DNA of 64,000 nt from Solwaraspora sp. WMMD406 (GTDB lineage: Bacteria; Actinomycetota; Actinomycetes; Mycobacteriales; Micromonosporaceae): NCBI RefSeq assembly GCF_029626025.1, contig NZ_JARUBF010000001.1, positions 3,286,001-3,350,000 of the forward strand. The letters run 5' to 3'. Each line of letters starts with the position of its first letter. Within the stretch, counting starts at the first letter, position 1. The translations under genes were made by a program, and so were the position numbers. Positions 38,933 through 46,909 of this stretch are shown in pieces. The notes beneath the pieces were generated by a model. The model saw only the letters and a program-made list of their open reading frames with translations. It had not been told where the DNA came from and made no database searches.

Positions 38933-39929
38933 CGTCGGTCGCCGCCGGCGGCATCGCTCCAGAGTCCATGGGTAGCGCGTCGTTCCACTGGTAGCGCGTC
39001 GAGTTGCGCGACCAGTCGTAGGTGCCGCGGATCCAGCACCGGCGGGTGTCGACGTACCGGACCACCGCCGGGGGTGCGTCGGTCAACACGTCCCGTTCCA
39101 GCCGTAGATACAGCGCCAGCCCGTCGTTGAACCGGTCGGCCGCCTCCACCAGGGCGGCTGCGGGGTCGTGACCGGTCTCGTACGCGATGACGGTGGCGAG
39201 GTTGTGGGGATCGTGGCCGTACTCCTTGGAATAGGAGAACAGGTCGTTGCACCAACAGACGAGATCCGCCGCGACAGTGTTCAATCTGACGAGCCGTTGG
39301 TCAACTCGGTGACGGGTTTGCGGCAGTCCGTCCACGGCGAGGTCGGTGAGCGCGAAACTGGGCAGTACCGCGCCGGAGTGCCGGCGCATTTGGACGTACT
39401 CGGCGACCGCCGGCACCCGGCCATCGTGGCGGTTGCCGGCTTCCCAGATCAGCGCGAAGAGGTAGTGGTGCAGCAGGGCGGCGAACCGCAGCAGGGTCCC
39501 GGGGTGGCCCTGCTGGCGGATCCGACGGCAGATGTCGCCGAGCGCCGCCGCCAGCGGTGGCGGCGACGCCGAGCAGCCCGCCACGTCGTCGCCGAGGTGG
39601 TCCAGGGTCTGCATGAGCGGACTCAGCAGCGGCGAAAGGCGGCCGGGATCGGCGCCGCTGCCGTCCTCGTCGCAGACGTCGTCGAGCGCGAACAGCCAGG
39701 TGATGAGGTCGCTGAGCAGTCGCAACCCGTCCTTGCCGGCTGCGGGGCCGGCCCGGCTGGCCAGTTCGGCGGCGTTGGCCCGACCCAGCCGACCGGTGGT
39801 GGTGGGATCGGCGGTCAACCCGAATCGGGCGGCCCAGCTCAGCGACTCCATGGCCACGGTCGGGTGGTGCGGGTTGAGCCGGGAACGGAAGGGTGGCGCG
39901 ACCACGGGCGGTGGCGGCGGCGCGCGCAT
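38910..39929 (-). CDS. Class I terpene synthase
   Basis: A 339-residue terpene cyclase, the size of bacterial sesquiterpene synthases, that ionises a prenyl diphosphate with Mg. Seen: the Pro-rich start with PPFRSRLNPHH; the Asp-rich metal motif DDVCDED at 83-89; the diphosphate-sensing Arg region YVQMRRHSG near 179-186; the second metal motif NDLFSYSKE at 228-236; and the C-terminal RY pair in STRYQW (312-313). All catalytic elements are intact. The ATG at 39929 follows GGAGGAGCC. No prenyltransferase, P450 or other tailoring gene lies next to it, so its product cannot be predicted. The 3' end overlaps the convergent small gene. Confidence 0.93.
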   Translation of the reverse strand: MRAPPPPPVVAPPFRSRLNPHHPTVAMESLSWAARFGLTADPTTTGRLGRANAAELASRAGPAAGKDGLRLLSDLITWLFALDDVCDEDGSGADPGRLSPLLSPLMQTLDHLGDDVAGCSASPPPLAAALGDICRRIRQQGHPGTLLRFAALLHHYLFALIWEAGNRHDGRVPAVAEYVQMRRHSGAVLPSFALTDLAVDGLPQTRHRVDQRLVRLNTVAADLVCWCNDLFSYSKEYGHDPHNLATVIAYETGHDPAAALVEAADRFNDGLALYLRLERDVLTDAPPAVVRYVDTRRCWIRGTYDWSRNSTRYQWNDALPMDSGAMPPAATDVSRRVPR

Positions 39930-40016
39930 GGCTCCTCCAGCCGGCCGCCGAGGGGGAAGGTGGCGTACCGACGTGATCATCATCGCGGGTCGCGCCCGGC
40001 GCGGCCGGCAGGCCCG

Positions 40017-40646
40017 CTAGAAGCCGAAGCGGCCGTTACGCAATCGTTCTTCGAGCGCGGCGACACAGTCGACCTGGACGCGGGCGACCCGTTGCCGTCC
40101 GGAGAAGAACAGCACGAGTTCACCCGGCGGGGCGCTGATCAGGACCGCTTCGCCGCCGGCGCCGGTACGCACGTCGCCGTAGCCGTCGGCGACGACCTGT
40201 ACACCGCCGGGGAAACGGCGAAGGTGCAGTTTGCTGAGCGCGACGACCCGTTTCCAGAGCGCGGCCTGCTCGCCGGGCGGGAGATCGCGCGGCTGCCAGT
40301 CCGGCTGGGCACGGCGGACGTCTTCGTGATGGATGAAAAATTCCATCAGGTTGGCGACCTCGTCGGTGAGCGGGTTGCTCACCGGGCTCCAGGCTGGTGG
40401 CTGGCGGACCATCTGGACCAGCTCGGGAAAGGGCCGGGCGGCCAGTTCGCCGCGCACCCGTTCGCTGTAGCGACGCAGCAGCGGCAGCCAGATGCCCGGT
40501 GCGGCGTCCGGACGGCGCTCGCGTACGACCAGGTGGGCGGCGAGGTCTCGGGTGGTCCAGCCCTCGTTGACGGTGGCGGCGTCCGGACCAACGGCCAGGA
40601 ACAGGTCGGCCAGGGCGTGACGTTCCAGCTGTGCGAACCGTGCCAT
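40017..40646 (-). CDS. TIGR03085-family protein (mycothiol-dependent maleylpyruvate isomerase fold)
   Basis: A 209-residue actinobacterial protein of the TIGR03085 group, related to the N-terminal helical-bundle (DinB-like) domain of mycothiol-dependent maleylpyruvate isomerase. Typical features are LFLAVGPDAATVNEGWTTRDLAAHLVVRERRPDA, with a metal-binding His, and the later FFIHHEDVRRAQPDW, which supplies further histidines. The enzymatic activity of this subgroup is not known. A -10-like TAGGAT (40658-40653, minus strand) lies 6 nt before the ATG, so the mRNA may be leaderless. It lies 87 bp upstream of the terpene synthase on the same strand and could be co-transcribed. Confidence 0.9.
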   Translation of the reverse strand: MARFAQLERHALADLFLAVGPDAATVNEGWTTRDLAAHLVVRERRPDAAPGIWLPLLRRYSERVRGELAARPFPELVQMVRQPPAWSPVSNPLTDEVANLMEFFIHHEDVRRAQPDWQPRDLPPGEQAALWKRVVALSKLHLRRFPGGVQVVADGYGDVRTGAGGEAVLISAPPGELVLFFSGRQRVARVQVDCVAALEERLRNGRFGF

Positions 40647-40797
40647 GTGTCGATCCTAGTGCCGCCGCGGGTGCGGTGCCGGTCGAGTCGGCGATCATCT
40701 GATGACGTCGCGGCCGCTGGCGGTGTGGTGGTGACCACAGTCGTCGTCGGGTGGTGGCGGATCATGTCGGTAAGGATGAGATTTGATGTTCAGGACT

Positions 40798-40803
40798 TAC
40801 AAT
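40798..40803 (+). promoter_or_regulatory. -10 element next to the ABC exporter start
   Basis: TACAAT, near-consensus, ends 10 nt before the GTG at 40814. Transcription would begin at or very close to the start codon. Confidence 0.45.
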
Positions 40804-40813
40804 CGGGGGAAGT

Positions 40814-42745
40814 GTGGCGAGTCGATCAAGCCGTGACGTGCTGCTACGCGGGCTGTGGGTGCTAGGTCAGGGGATCCGCGAACAACCCTGGCTGTTCACC
40901 ATCGGAGTCACCGGCAGTGTGTTGTTCGGACTGCTCACCATCGGCAGCGCGTACGTGGTGGGGGCGATCGTCGGCGAACTGGTCGTCCCGTCGGTCGAGT
41001 CGGGCCGGGTGGACGTCGGACTGCTGGCCCTGGGAGCGGCGGTGCTGATCGCGGTCAGCGTGGTCAAGGTCGTCGGGATCTTCGGCCGTCGGCTGGGCGC
41101 CGGGTTCATGCAGTTCCGCCTGCAGGCCTCCTATCGCCGCCGGGTCACCCGCCGCTACCTGGAACTGCCGATGTCCTGGCACCAGCGGCATCCCACCGGG
41201 ACCCTGCTGTCCAACGCCAACTCGGACGTCGAAGCGACCTGGTTTCCGGTCGCGCCGTTGCCCTTCGCCGTCGGCACGGTGGTGATGCTGGTCGCCGCGA
41301 TCGGCGCGTTGTTCGCCACCGACTGGGTGCTGGCGCTGGTCGGTCTGGCGGTGTTCCCCGCCCTGTTCGCCCTCAACGTCGTCTACTCCCGGCGGATGGC
41401 ACCCCGGCAGGTCCGGGCACAGCGGTTGCGTGCCGAGGTCAGTGGGATCGCGCACGAGAGCTTCGACGGCGCGCTGGTGGTCAAGACCATGGGCCGTGAA
41501 GCCCAGGAGACGGTGCGCTTCGCCGCGCGCGCCGCCGAGCTGCGGGACGCCCTGATCTCCGTCGGCCGGCTGCGCGGCTTCTTCGACCCGTTGTTGGAAA
41601 CGTTGCCCAGCCTCGGCACCCTGGCGGTGCTGCTGGTCGGCACGGTACGGCTGAGTCAGGGCGCGGTCACCGTCGCCGATCTGGTCAGCGTCGCGTTCCT
41701 GTTCACCGTGCTCGCCTTCCCGGTCCGCGCCATCGGGTGGGTGCTGGCCGAGTTGCCGCGCAGTGTGGCCGGCTGGGACCGGGTCCGGCACGTGCTGACC
41801 GCGACCGGCGAGATGCCCTACGGCGAGACCGAGCCACCGGCCACCTCGGCTCCGGCGAACCTGGTCTTCGAAGACGTCTGGTTCGGTTACCGTCCGTCCG
41901 CCGACGATCCGGCGGCGCCGGACGAAGCCGCACCGGCAGCGGCGGTGGCTACCTCGACGCGGGGCGCGGGCGCCGCGCCGGTGCTGCGTGCGGTTTCGTT
42001 CACGGTGCCGGCCGGTCGCACGGTCGCCCTGGTCGGCCCGACCGGCTCGGGCAAGTCGACCATCGCGGCGCTCGCCGCCCGGCTGGTGGACCCGACGGAG
42101 GGTACGGTCCGGCTGGACGGGATCGACCTGCGGGAGTTGACCGCCGAGGCGTTGGCGCGCACGGTGTCGCTGGTGGCCCAGGTGCCGTTCGTCTTCGACG
42201 ACACCGTCCGGGCCAACGTCAACCTCGACCGGGCCGGGCTGACCGACGAGACGGCGTGGTCGGCGCTGCGGCTGGCCGAGGCGGACGGCTTCGTCGCCGC
42301 CCTGGCCGACGGACTGGACACCATGGTCGGTGAGCGGGGGACGACGCTGTCCGGCGGCCAACGCCAACGGCTCACCCTGGCCCGTGCCGTCGCCGGCCAG
42401 CCCCGGCTGCTGATCCTCGACGACGCCACCAGCGCGGTGGATCCCCGGGTGGAAGCGGCGATCCTCGGTGGGCTGCGGGCCGCCGAGGTGGCCACGTCGA
42501 TCCTGGTCGTCGCCTATCGGCGGGCGACGATCGCGCTCGCCGACGAGGTGATTTTCCTCGACCAGGGGCGGGTGGTCGACCATGGGACACACCACGACCT
42601 GCTGGCTCGGTGTCCCGGCTACGCCGACCTGGTGACCGCCTACGAACAGGCCGAGGCGGAGCGGGAACGGCACCGCGCGGACCCGTCGGCCGCCGCCGGG
42701 ACGAACGGCACCGGTTCGCCGCTGCCGGCCGAGGTGGTCGCATGA
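40814..42745 (+). CDS. ABC exporter half-transporter with degenerate ATPase site
   Basis: A 643-residue fused membrane/ATPase half-transporter of the multidrug exporter type. Six transmembrane helices (about 28-320) precede the nucleotide-binding domain, which has a 30-residue Ala-rich insertion before the Walker A. Motifs: Walker A GPTGSGKST (about 407), signature LSGGQRQRL (about 511), Walker B LLILDDATSAVD with Asp where the catalytic Glu is expected, and a Tyr in place of the H-loop His (LVVAYRRAT, about 566). This marks the non-catalytic partner of a heterodimer. The GTG at 40814 is very close to a -10 element. It is coupled to the next gene by ATGA. Confidence 0.95.
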   Translation: MASRSSRDVLLRGLWVLGQGIREQPWLFTIGVTGSVLFGLLTIGSAYVVGAIVGELVVPSVESGRVDVGLLALGAAVLIAVSVVKVVGIFGRRLGAGFMQFRLQASYRRRVTRRYLELPMSWHQRHPTGTLLSNANSDVEATWFPVAPLPFAVGTVVMLVAAIGALFATDWVLALVGLAVFPALFALNVVYSRRMAPRQVRAQRLRAEVSGIAHESFDGALVVKTMGREAQETVRFAARAAELRDALISVGRLRGFFDPLLETLPSLGTLAVLLVGTVRLSQGAVTVADLVSVAFLFTVLAFPVRAIGWVLAELPRSVAGWDRVRHVLTATGEMPYGETEPPATSAPANLVFEDVWFGYRPSADDPAAPDEAAPAAAVATSTRGAGAAPVLRAVSFTVPAGRTVALVGPTGSGKSTIAALAARLVDPTEGTVRLDGIDLRELTAEALARTVSLVAQVPFVFDDTVRANVNLDRAGLTDETAWSALRLAEADGFVAALADGLDTMVGERGTTLSGGQRQRLTLARAVAGQPRLLILDDATSAVDPRVEAAILGGLRAAEVATSILVVAYRRATIALADEVIFLDQGRVVDHGTHHDLLARCPGYADLVTAYEQAEAERERHRADPSAAAGTNGTGSPLPAEVVA

Positions 42746-44586
42746 GTACGGCGACCACCGACCCGGCCGCGTCGACGGCCCGGGCCACCAGGGCGACCAC
42801 GACGACCACCCGGAGCGACCGGAGCGACCGGACCGAGTCGACCTGGCGGACGATGCGCCGGGGGCTGGCCCTGTCGCCGGAGCTGCGGACCGGACTGGCC
42901 GGCACGCTGCTGCTGGCCCTGGTGGCGATGATCGGCCGGGCCGCCATCCCGGTCGCCGTGCAGCAGGCGATCGACAACGGCCTGCGTGCCGAGGGCGGCC
43001 CGGACCTGGCCGTGGTCGGCACGGTGGTGGCGGTGACCGGCGCGGTGCTGGTCTGCACCACGGTCGCCGGCTACCTGATGATGCGGCGGCTGTTCACGGT
43101 CAGCGAGACGGCGCTGGCCGCCGTCCGGACCAGGGCTTTCCGCCACGTTCATGATCTGTCTATGTTGCACCAGCAGGCCGAACGACGCGGCTCGTTGGTC
43201 TCCCGGGTCACCAGCGACGTCGACCAGATCACCCAGTTCCTGCAGTGGGGCGGGGTGATTTTGCTGATCAGCGGCGGCCAGGTGATGGTCACCGCGATCG
43301 TCATGGCCGTCTATTCATGGCAGTTGACGCTTGTGGTTCTGGCCGCCTTCGTGCCGGCGCTGCTGATCATCCGGGCGTTCCAGCGTCGGCTCGCCGCCGC
43401 GTACGGGGTGGTGCGTCAGCGTACCGGCGCGTTGCTCGGCGCGGTCGCGGAGAGCGTGGTCGGTGCGGCGGTGATCCGGGCGTACGGGGTGTCCGGGCGC
43501 ACCGCCAGCCGGCTGGACCAGGCGATCGAGGGGCAGCGGCGGGCGCAGCAACACGCCTTGCGGACCAGTGTGATCAGCTTTTCCGCAGGTGAGATCGCCG
43601 CTGGTGTGGCGCTGGCCGGCGTGGTGGTGGTCGGATTGCGGATGGGCGTCGACGGGGGCCTCACCATCGGTCAGCTGACCGCGTTCCTGTTCCTGGTGAC
43701 GCTGTTCATCCAGCCGGTGCAGATCGCCACCGAGGTGCTCAACGAGGCGCAGAACGCGATCGCCGGCTGGCGGCGGGTGTTGGACATCCTGGACGTCGAG
43801 CCGGACGTCGCCGACCCCGGACCCGAGGGGGTGGATCTGCCGCGTGGACCGTTGGACGTCAGCTTCGATCAGGTCGGGTTCGCCTATCCGGGTGGGCCAC
43901 CGGTGTTGTCGGACGTCGCGTTGGACATCCCGGCGAAGACCCGGGTGGCGGTGGTGGGGGAGACCGGCAGCGGCAAGACGACCTTCGCCAAGCTGCTCAC
44001 CCGGTTGATGGATCCGTCCGCCGGGCAGGTCCTGCTGTCCGGTGTGGCGTTGGACCAGGTCCGGTTCGAGTCGCTGCGCTCGCGGGTGGTGATGGTGCCG
44101 CAGGACGGGTTCCTGTTCGACGCCACGGTGGCGGAGAACGTCCGGTTCGCTCGCCCGGAGCTGACCGACGACCAGCTCGCCCGCGCCTTCACCGAGCTGG
44201 GTCTGGTCGACTGGGTGGAGAGTCTGCCGGACGGCGTGCACACCCCGGTCGGCGAGCGGGGGGAGGCGCTCAGCGTCGGTGAGCGGCAGTTGGTGGCGTT
44301 GGTTCGGGCGTACGTGGCCGACCCCGACCTGCTGGTGCTCGACGAGGCGACCAGCGCGGTGGATCCGGCGACCGAGGTACGTCTGCAGCGGACCCTGGAG
44401 GCGGTGACCCGGGGCCGGACGACCGTCGCCATCGCCCATCGGCTCTCCACGGCCCAGGCCGCCGACGAGGTGATCGTGGTCGACCGCGGCCGGGTGGTGC
44501 AGCGTGGTCGGCACGAGGAGCTGGTGGCCGAGGCCGACTCGGTCTACGGCCGCCTGTTCGCCTCCTGGCTGGAACAGACCCGCTGA
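42742..44586 (+). CDS. ABC exporter half-transporter, catalytic partner
   Basis: A 614-residue half-transporter that pairs with its upstream neighbour. After a Thr/Arg/Ser-rich N terminus come six transmembrane helices (about 50-320) and an ATPase domain. Walker A is GETGSGKTT (about 407), Walker B is canonical LLVLDEATSAVD with the catalytic Glu, and the H-loop is canonical VAIAHRLST. The signature is altered to LSVGERQ. Together with the first subunit this gives one consensus and one degenerate ATP site, as in heterodimeric exporters such as TM287/288. The ATG overlaps the previous stop. Substrate is unknown. The gene end is duplicated twice downstream. Confidence 0.95.
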   Translation: MSTATTDPAASTARATRATTTTTRSDRSDRTESTWRTMRRGLALSPELRTGLAGTLLLALVAMIGRAAIPVAVQQAIDNGLRAEGGPDLAVVGTVVAVTGAVLVCTTVAGYLMMRRLFTVSETALAAVRTRAFRHVHDLSMLHQQAERRGSLVSRVTSDVDQITQFLQWGGVILLISGGQVMVTAIVMAVYSWQLTLVVLAAFVPALLIIRAFQRRLAAAYGVVRQRTGALLGAVAESVVGAAVIRAYGVSGRTASRLDQAIEGQRRAQQHALRTSVISFSAGEIAAGVALAGVVVVGLRMGVDGGLTIGQLTAFLFLVTLFIQPVQIATEVLNEAQNAIAGWRRVLDILDVEPDVADPGPEGVDLPRGPLDVSFDQVGFAYPGGPPVLSDVALDIPAKTRVAVVGETGSGKTTFAKLLTRLMDPSAGQVLLSGVALDQVRFESLRSRVVMVPQDGFLFDATVAENVRFARPELTDDQLARAFTELGLVDWVESLPDGVHTPVGERGEALSVGERQLVALVRAYVADPDLLVLDEATSAVDPATEVRLQRTLEAVTRGRTTVAIAHRLSTAQAADEVIVVDRGRVVQRGRHEELVAEADSVYGRLFASWLEQTR

Positions 44587-44630
44587 CCGGCTGGAACAGA
44601 CCCGCTGACCGGCTGGAACAGACCCGCTGA
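44567..44630. repeat. 22-bp repeats spanning the exporter stop codon
   Basis: Copies start at 44567, 44589 and 44611 with an exact 22-bp period. The first copy is the gene's own 3' end including TGA. The repeat core also matches the arm of the hairpin that follows. Confidence 0.95.
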
Positions 44631-44640
44631 CGCCCTGCCG

Positions 44641-44675
44641 GCTGGAGCAGACCCGGTCACCGGGTCTGCTCCAGC
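44641..44675. terminator. Bidirectional terminator between exporter and rpsD
   Basis: A perfect inverted repeat with 17-bp arms (44641-44657 and 44659-44675) and a single-base centre, located between convergent genes. Its left arm is a variant of the upstream 22-bp repeat. Confidence 0.85.
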
Positions 44676-44686
44676 CACCCGACGGA

Positions 44687-45298
44687 TCAGCGGGAGTAGA
44701 ACTCGACGACCAGCTGTTCGTCGCAGATCACCGGGACCTCGTGCCGGGCGGGCTCCCGGATCAGGGTCGCGGTCAGGTCGCTCAGACTGACCGACAGGTA
44801 CGGCGCGCTCGGGCCGTCTCCGGTCTGCGCGCCGGCGGCGGCGAGTTGGAACGGAGGCTTGGTCCGGCTGCGTTCGCGTACGCCGACGACCTGTCCGGGA
44901 CGCAGCCGGTAGGACGGCCGGTCCACCTTGGTGCCGTCGACGCTGAAGTGTCCGTGCGCGACGAGTTGGCGGGCCTGATAGATGGTGCGGGCCATTCCGG
45001 CGCGGTGCACGATCGCGTCGAGCCGGCGTTCGAGCAGGCTGACCAGGGCCTCGCCGGTCTTGCCGGTGCCCCGGACCGCGTCGTCGAAGGCGCGCCGGAG
45101 CTGGGTCTCGCTGATGTTGTACTGGTGGCGCAGGCGCTGCTTTTCCAGGAGCCGTACCTGGTAGTCGGAGGGCTTGCGGCGCTGCCGGCCGTGTACGCCC
45201 GGCGGGAACGGCCGGCGTTCGAAGTACTTGGTGCACTTGCGGGTGAGCGGGATGCCGAGGGCGCGGGAGATTCGCGCCTTGGGTCGTGGGTGGTTCAC
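44687..45298 (-). CDS. rpsD: Ribosomal protein S4, cysteine-poor type
   Basis: A 203-residue small-subunit ribosomal protein that binds 16S rRNA early in assembly. It begins MNHPRPKARISRALGIPLT, includes the S4 RNA-binding domain (about 95-160, LERRLDAIVHRAGMARTIYQARQLVAHGH) and a longer C-terminal tail. It lacks the N-terminal zinc-binding cysteine cluster of many S4 proteins (only isolated Cys in RKCTKY and VICDEQ). It stands alone, outside the usual rpsM-rpsK-rpsD-rpoA operon. It is therefore probably a second, zinc-independent S4; this is inferred. The GTG at 45298 follows GGAG; a TTG at 45316 is less likely. Two iron-box-like sites lie directly upstream. Confidence 0.92.
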   Translation of the reverse strand: MNHPRPKARISRALGIPLTRKCTKYFERRPFPPGVHGRQRRKPSDYQVRLLEKQRLRHQYNISETQLRRAFDDAVRGTGKTGEALVSLLERRLDAIVHRAGMARTIYQARQLVAHGHFSVDGTKVDRPSYRLRPGQVVGVRERSRTKPPFQLAAAGAQTGDGPSAPYLSVSLSDLTATLIREPARHEVPVICDEQLVVEFYSR

Positions 45299-45316
45299 GT
45301 GGACGTCTCCGGTCAA

Positions 45317-45355
45317 GTAGGTTAGCCTGCCCTCACTAAGGTGAGCCTAACCGAT
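45317..45355. promoter_or_regulatory. Two DtxR/IdeR-type iron boxes
   Basis: Two 19-bp sites, GTAGGTTAGCCTGCCCTCA (45317-45335) and TAAGGTGAGCCTAACCGAT (45337-45355), match the IdeR/DmdR consensus TTAGGTTAGSCTAACCTAA at about 14 and 15 of 19 positions. They are spaced 20 bp apart and lie between the divergent rpsD and DUF2470 genes, so they could repress both when iron is plentiful. Confidence 0.65.
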
Positions 45356-45371
45356 CCCGGAGGTCCGTGTC

Positions 45372-46124
45372 ATGCAGCCCAGTCCCGCCGAGATTGCCCG
45401 GACCTTGGCCGCAGGTCGACTCCCCGGCACGGTCCACGTCGCCTGCCGACCGGGACCACACGCCGTACGGCACGCCACCGATCCGATGGGCCGGATCCTG
45501 CTGCTGGCCGGGGCAGACGACCGGATCGCCGGTGCGCTACGTCCGGTAGACTCGGCGGCCGACACGGCAGTGGTGCTCGACGTGACCGACGTACCGCCGG
45601 TGGCCGGCTCGCCGACACTGGGCCGCGTCTGGGTCTCCGGCTGGGTCAGCGCCCTCGACGGACCCGAAGCGCGGATGGCGGCGCTCGACTTCGCCGACGT
45701 CCACCCCACCGGCGAACTCCTGGACCTTGGTCGCGGCAGCACCATGTACCGGATGGAGGTCGCCGAGATTCGGCTGGAGCGGTGCGGCGCGATGACCGAC
45801 GTGGACCCGGACGAGTACGCCGCCGCCGAACCGGACCCGCTCGGCACGATCGAGCCGGAACTGCTGGCCGACCTCGCCGATCACCACCAGCCGCAGATGA
45901 CCGCGTTCATCCGTCGGCAGCTCCGCGACGCCGGGCACCGATCGCGGTACGACGATCCCCGCGTGGTCCGGCTCGACCGGTACGGCTTCGTCGTCGCCCT
46001 CGGCCCGAACGGCCCGCGCGCCCGGCTGGCGTTTCCCACCCCGGTAGGTGACCGCGCCGAACTCGCCCGACTGCTGCACCCGGTGCTCTGCCAACGGTGC
46101 GCCAACCCGGCCACCGCTGCCTGA
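45372..46124 (+). CDS. DUF2470 / pyridoxamine oxidase-like protein (haem or iron related)
   Basis: A 250-residue protein with an N-terminal split-barrel region (about 1-150) like FMN/haem-binding HugZ-type proteins and a C-terminal DUF2470 domain (about 160-240, LADLADHHQPQMTAFI ... RLDRYGFVVAL). Proteins of this build are linked to haem use in some bacteria. Two C-terminal cysteines (VLCQRCANP) form a possible metal site. The ATG at 45372 is 9 nt behind GGAGG. The iron boxes just upstream support a role in iron or haem metabolism; the substrate is inferred, not shown. Confidence 0.85.
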   Translation: MQPSPAEIARTLAAGRLPGTVHVACRPGPHAVRHATDPMGRILLLAGADDRIAGALRPVDSAADTAVVLDVTDVPPVAGSPTLGRVWVSGWVSALDGPEARMAALDFADVHPTGELLDLGRGSTMYRMEVAEIRLERCGAMTDVDPDEYAAAEPDPLGTIEPELLADLADHHQPQMTAFIRRQLRDAGHRSRYDDPRVVRLDRYGFVVALGPNGPRARLAFPTPVGDRAELARLLHPVLCQRCANPATAA

Positions 46125-46187
46125 TCGCTGATCCGGCCGGCACCTCGGGGCCGGAACCCTGGCGCCCGGTGCCGACGGGCGACCGGG

Positions 46188-46231
46188 TCAGCGGCCCGGC
46201 CTAGTCAGCGGCCCGGCCTAGTCAGCGGCCC
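46188..46231. repeat. 17-bp repeats spanning the TetR stop codon
   Basis: Exact 17-bp units start at 46188 and 46205, with a third, partly diverged copy from 46222 that contains the real TGA of the minus-strand tetR gene. Each copy carries the stop trinucleotide TCA (TGA on the minus strand). Confidence 0.95.
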
Positions 46232-46836
46232 GGCCGCAGCGCCTCGCTCATCTCTCCGGTCAGGTACCGCTGGATCGTCGGACCGACGGTGGCGGCCACC
46301 ACCTCCGGTGTGGCGGACGCCAACGGTTCGATCCGCAGGATGTAGCGGACCACGAGCAGCCCGGCCATCTGCGACATCACCAGCGCGATCCGGGCCGGCA
46401 CCTCCGCCGGATCGAGGTCCAGTTGGTGGATCACCCGGCGCATGATCTGCGTGGTGACGAAGTCGCGCATCAGCCGTGCGGTCCAGTCGTTGCTCAGCGC
46501 CGACCGCAGCAGCGCCAGCGCGGCCACCCCGGAGGGCGAGTCCCAGACGCCGAGCACGAGGCGGACCAACCGGACGCCGACCTCCTGCGGTCCGCCGGCG
46601 AACGCCTGCGGCAGCAGCTCACCGGGGTCGACGGGGGCGTTCATCGCGGCCAGGAACAGCTTGTCCTTGGTCCCGAAGTAGTGATGGACCAGCGCCGGAT
46701 CGACTCCGGCGGCGGCCGCGATCGCCCGTACCGACGCCTGGTCGAAGCCGCGTTCCCCGAAGACCGTTCGGGCGGCGGTCAGAATGGCCTCGCGGGTGTC
46801 CGGACTTCCCGGCCGCCGCCCGGTTCGTCGTGCCAT
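46222..46836 (-). CDS. TetR-family transcriptional regulator
   Basis: A 204-residue repressor-type protein. The N-terminal helix-turn-helix (about 12-60) reads TREAILTAARTVFGERGFDQASVRAIAAAAGVDPALVHHYFGTKDKLF, and the ligand domain is of the TetR_C_17-like type (DFVTTQIMRRVIHQLDLDP, ALVMSQMAGLLVVRYILRIEPLA). The ATG at 46836 was chosen from the HTH position; upstream frame is non-coding. It is the last gene of an operon with an ABC-2 exporter and most likely represses it, with a candidate operator before the first gene (48418-48433). The effector is unknown. Confidence 0.92.
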   Translation of the reverse strand: MARRTGRRPGSPDTREAILTAARTVFGERGFDQASVRAIAAAAGVDPALVHHYFGTKDKLFLAAMNAPVDPGELLPQAFAGGPQEVGVRLVRLVLGVWDSPSGVAALALLRSALSNDWTARLMRDFVTTQIMRRVIHQLDLDPAEVPARIALVMSQMAGLLVVRYILRIEPLASATPEVVAATVGPTIQRYLTGEMSEALRPGR

Positions 46837-46909
46837 CGTCCGTCGTCGCTCCTGTCTGTGCCCGTGCCGTCTGCCCCGCCCGGCCCGGCCGCCGGCCGCC
46901 CGGCCCGGC

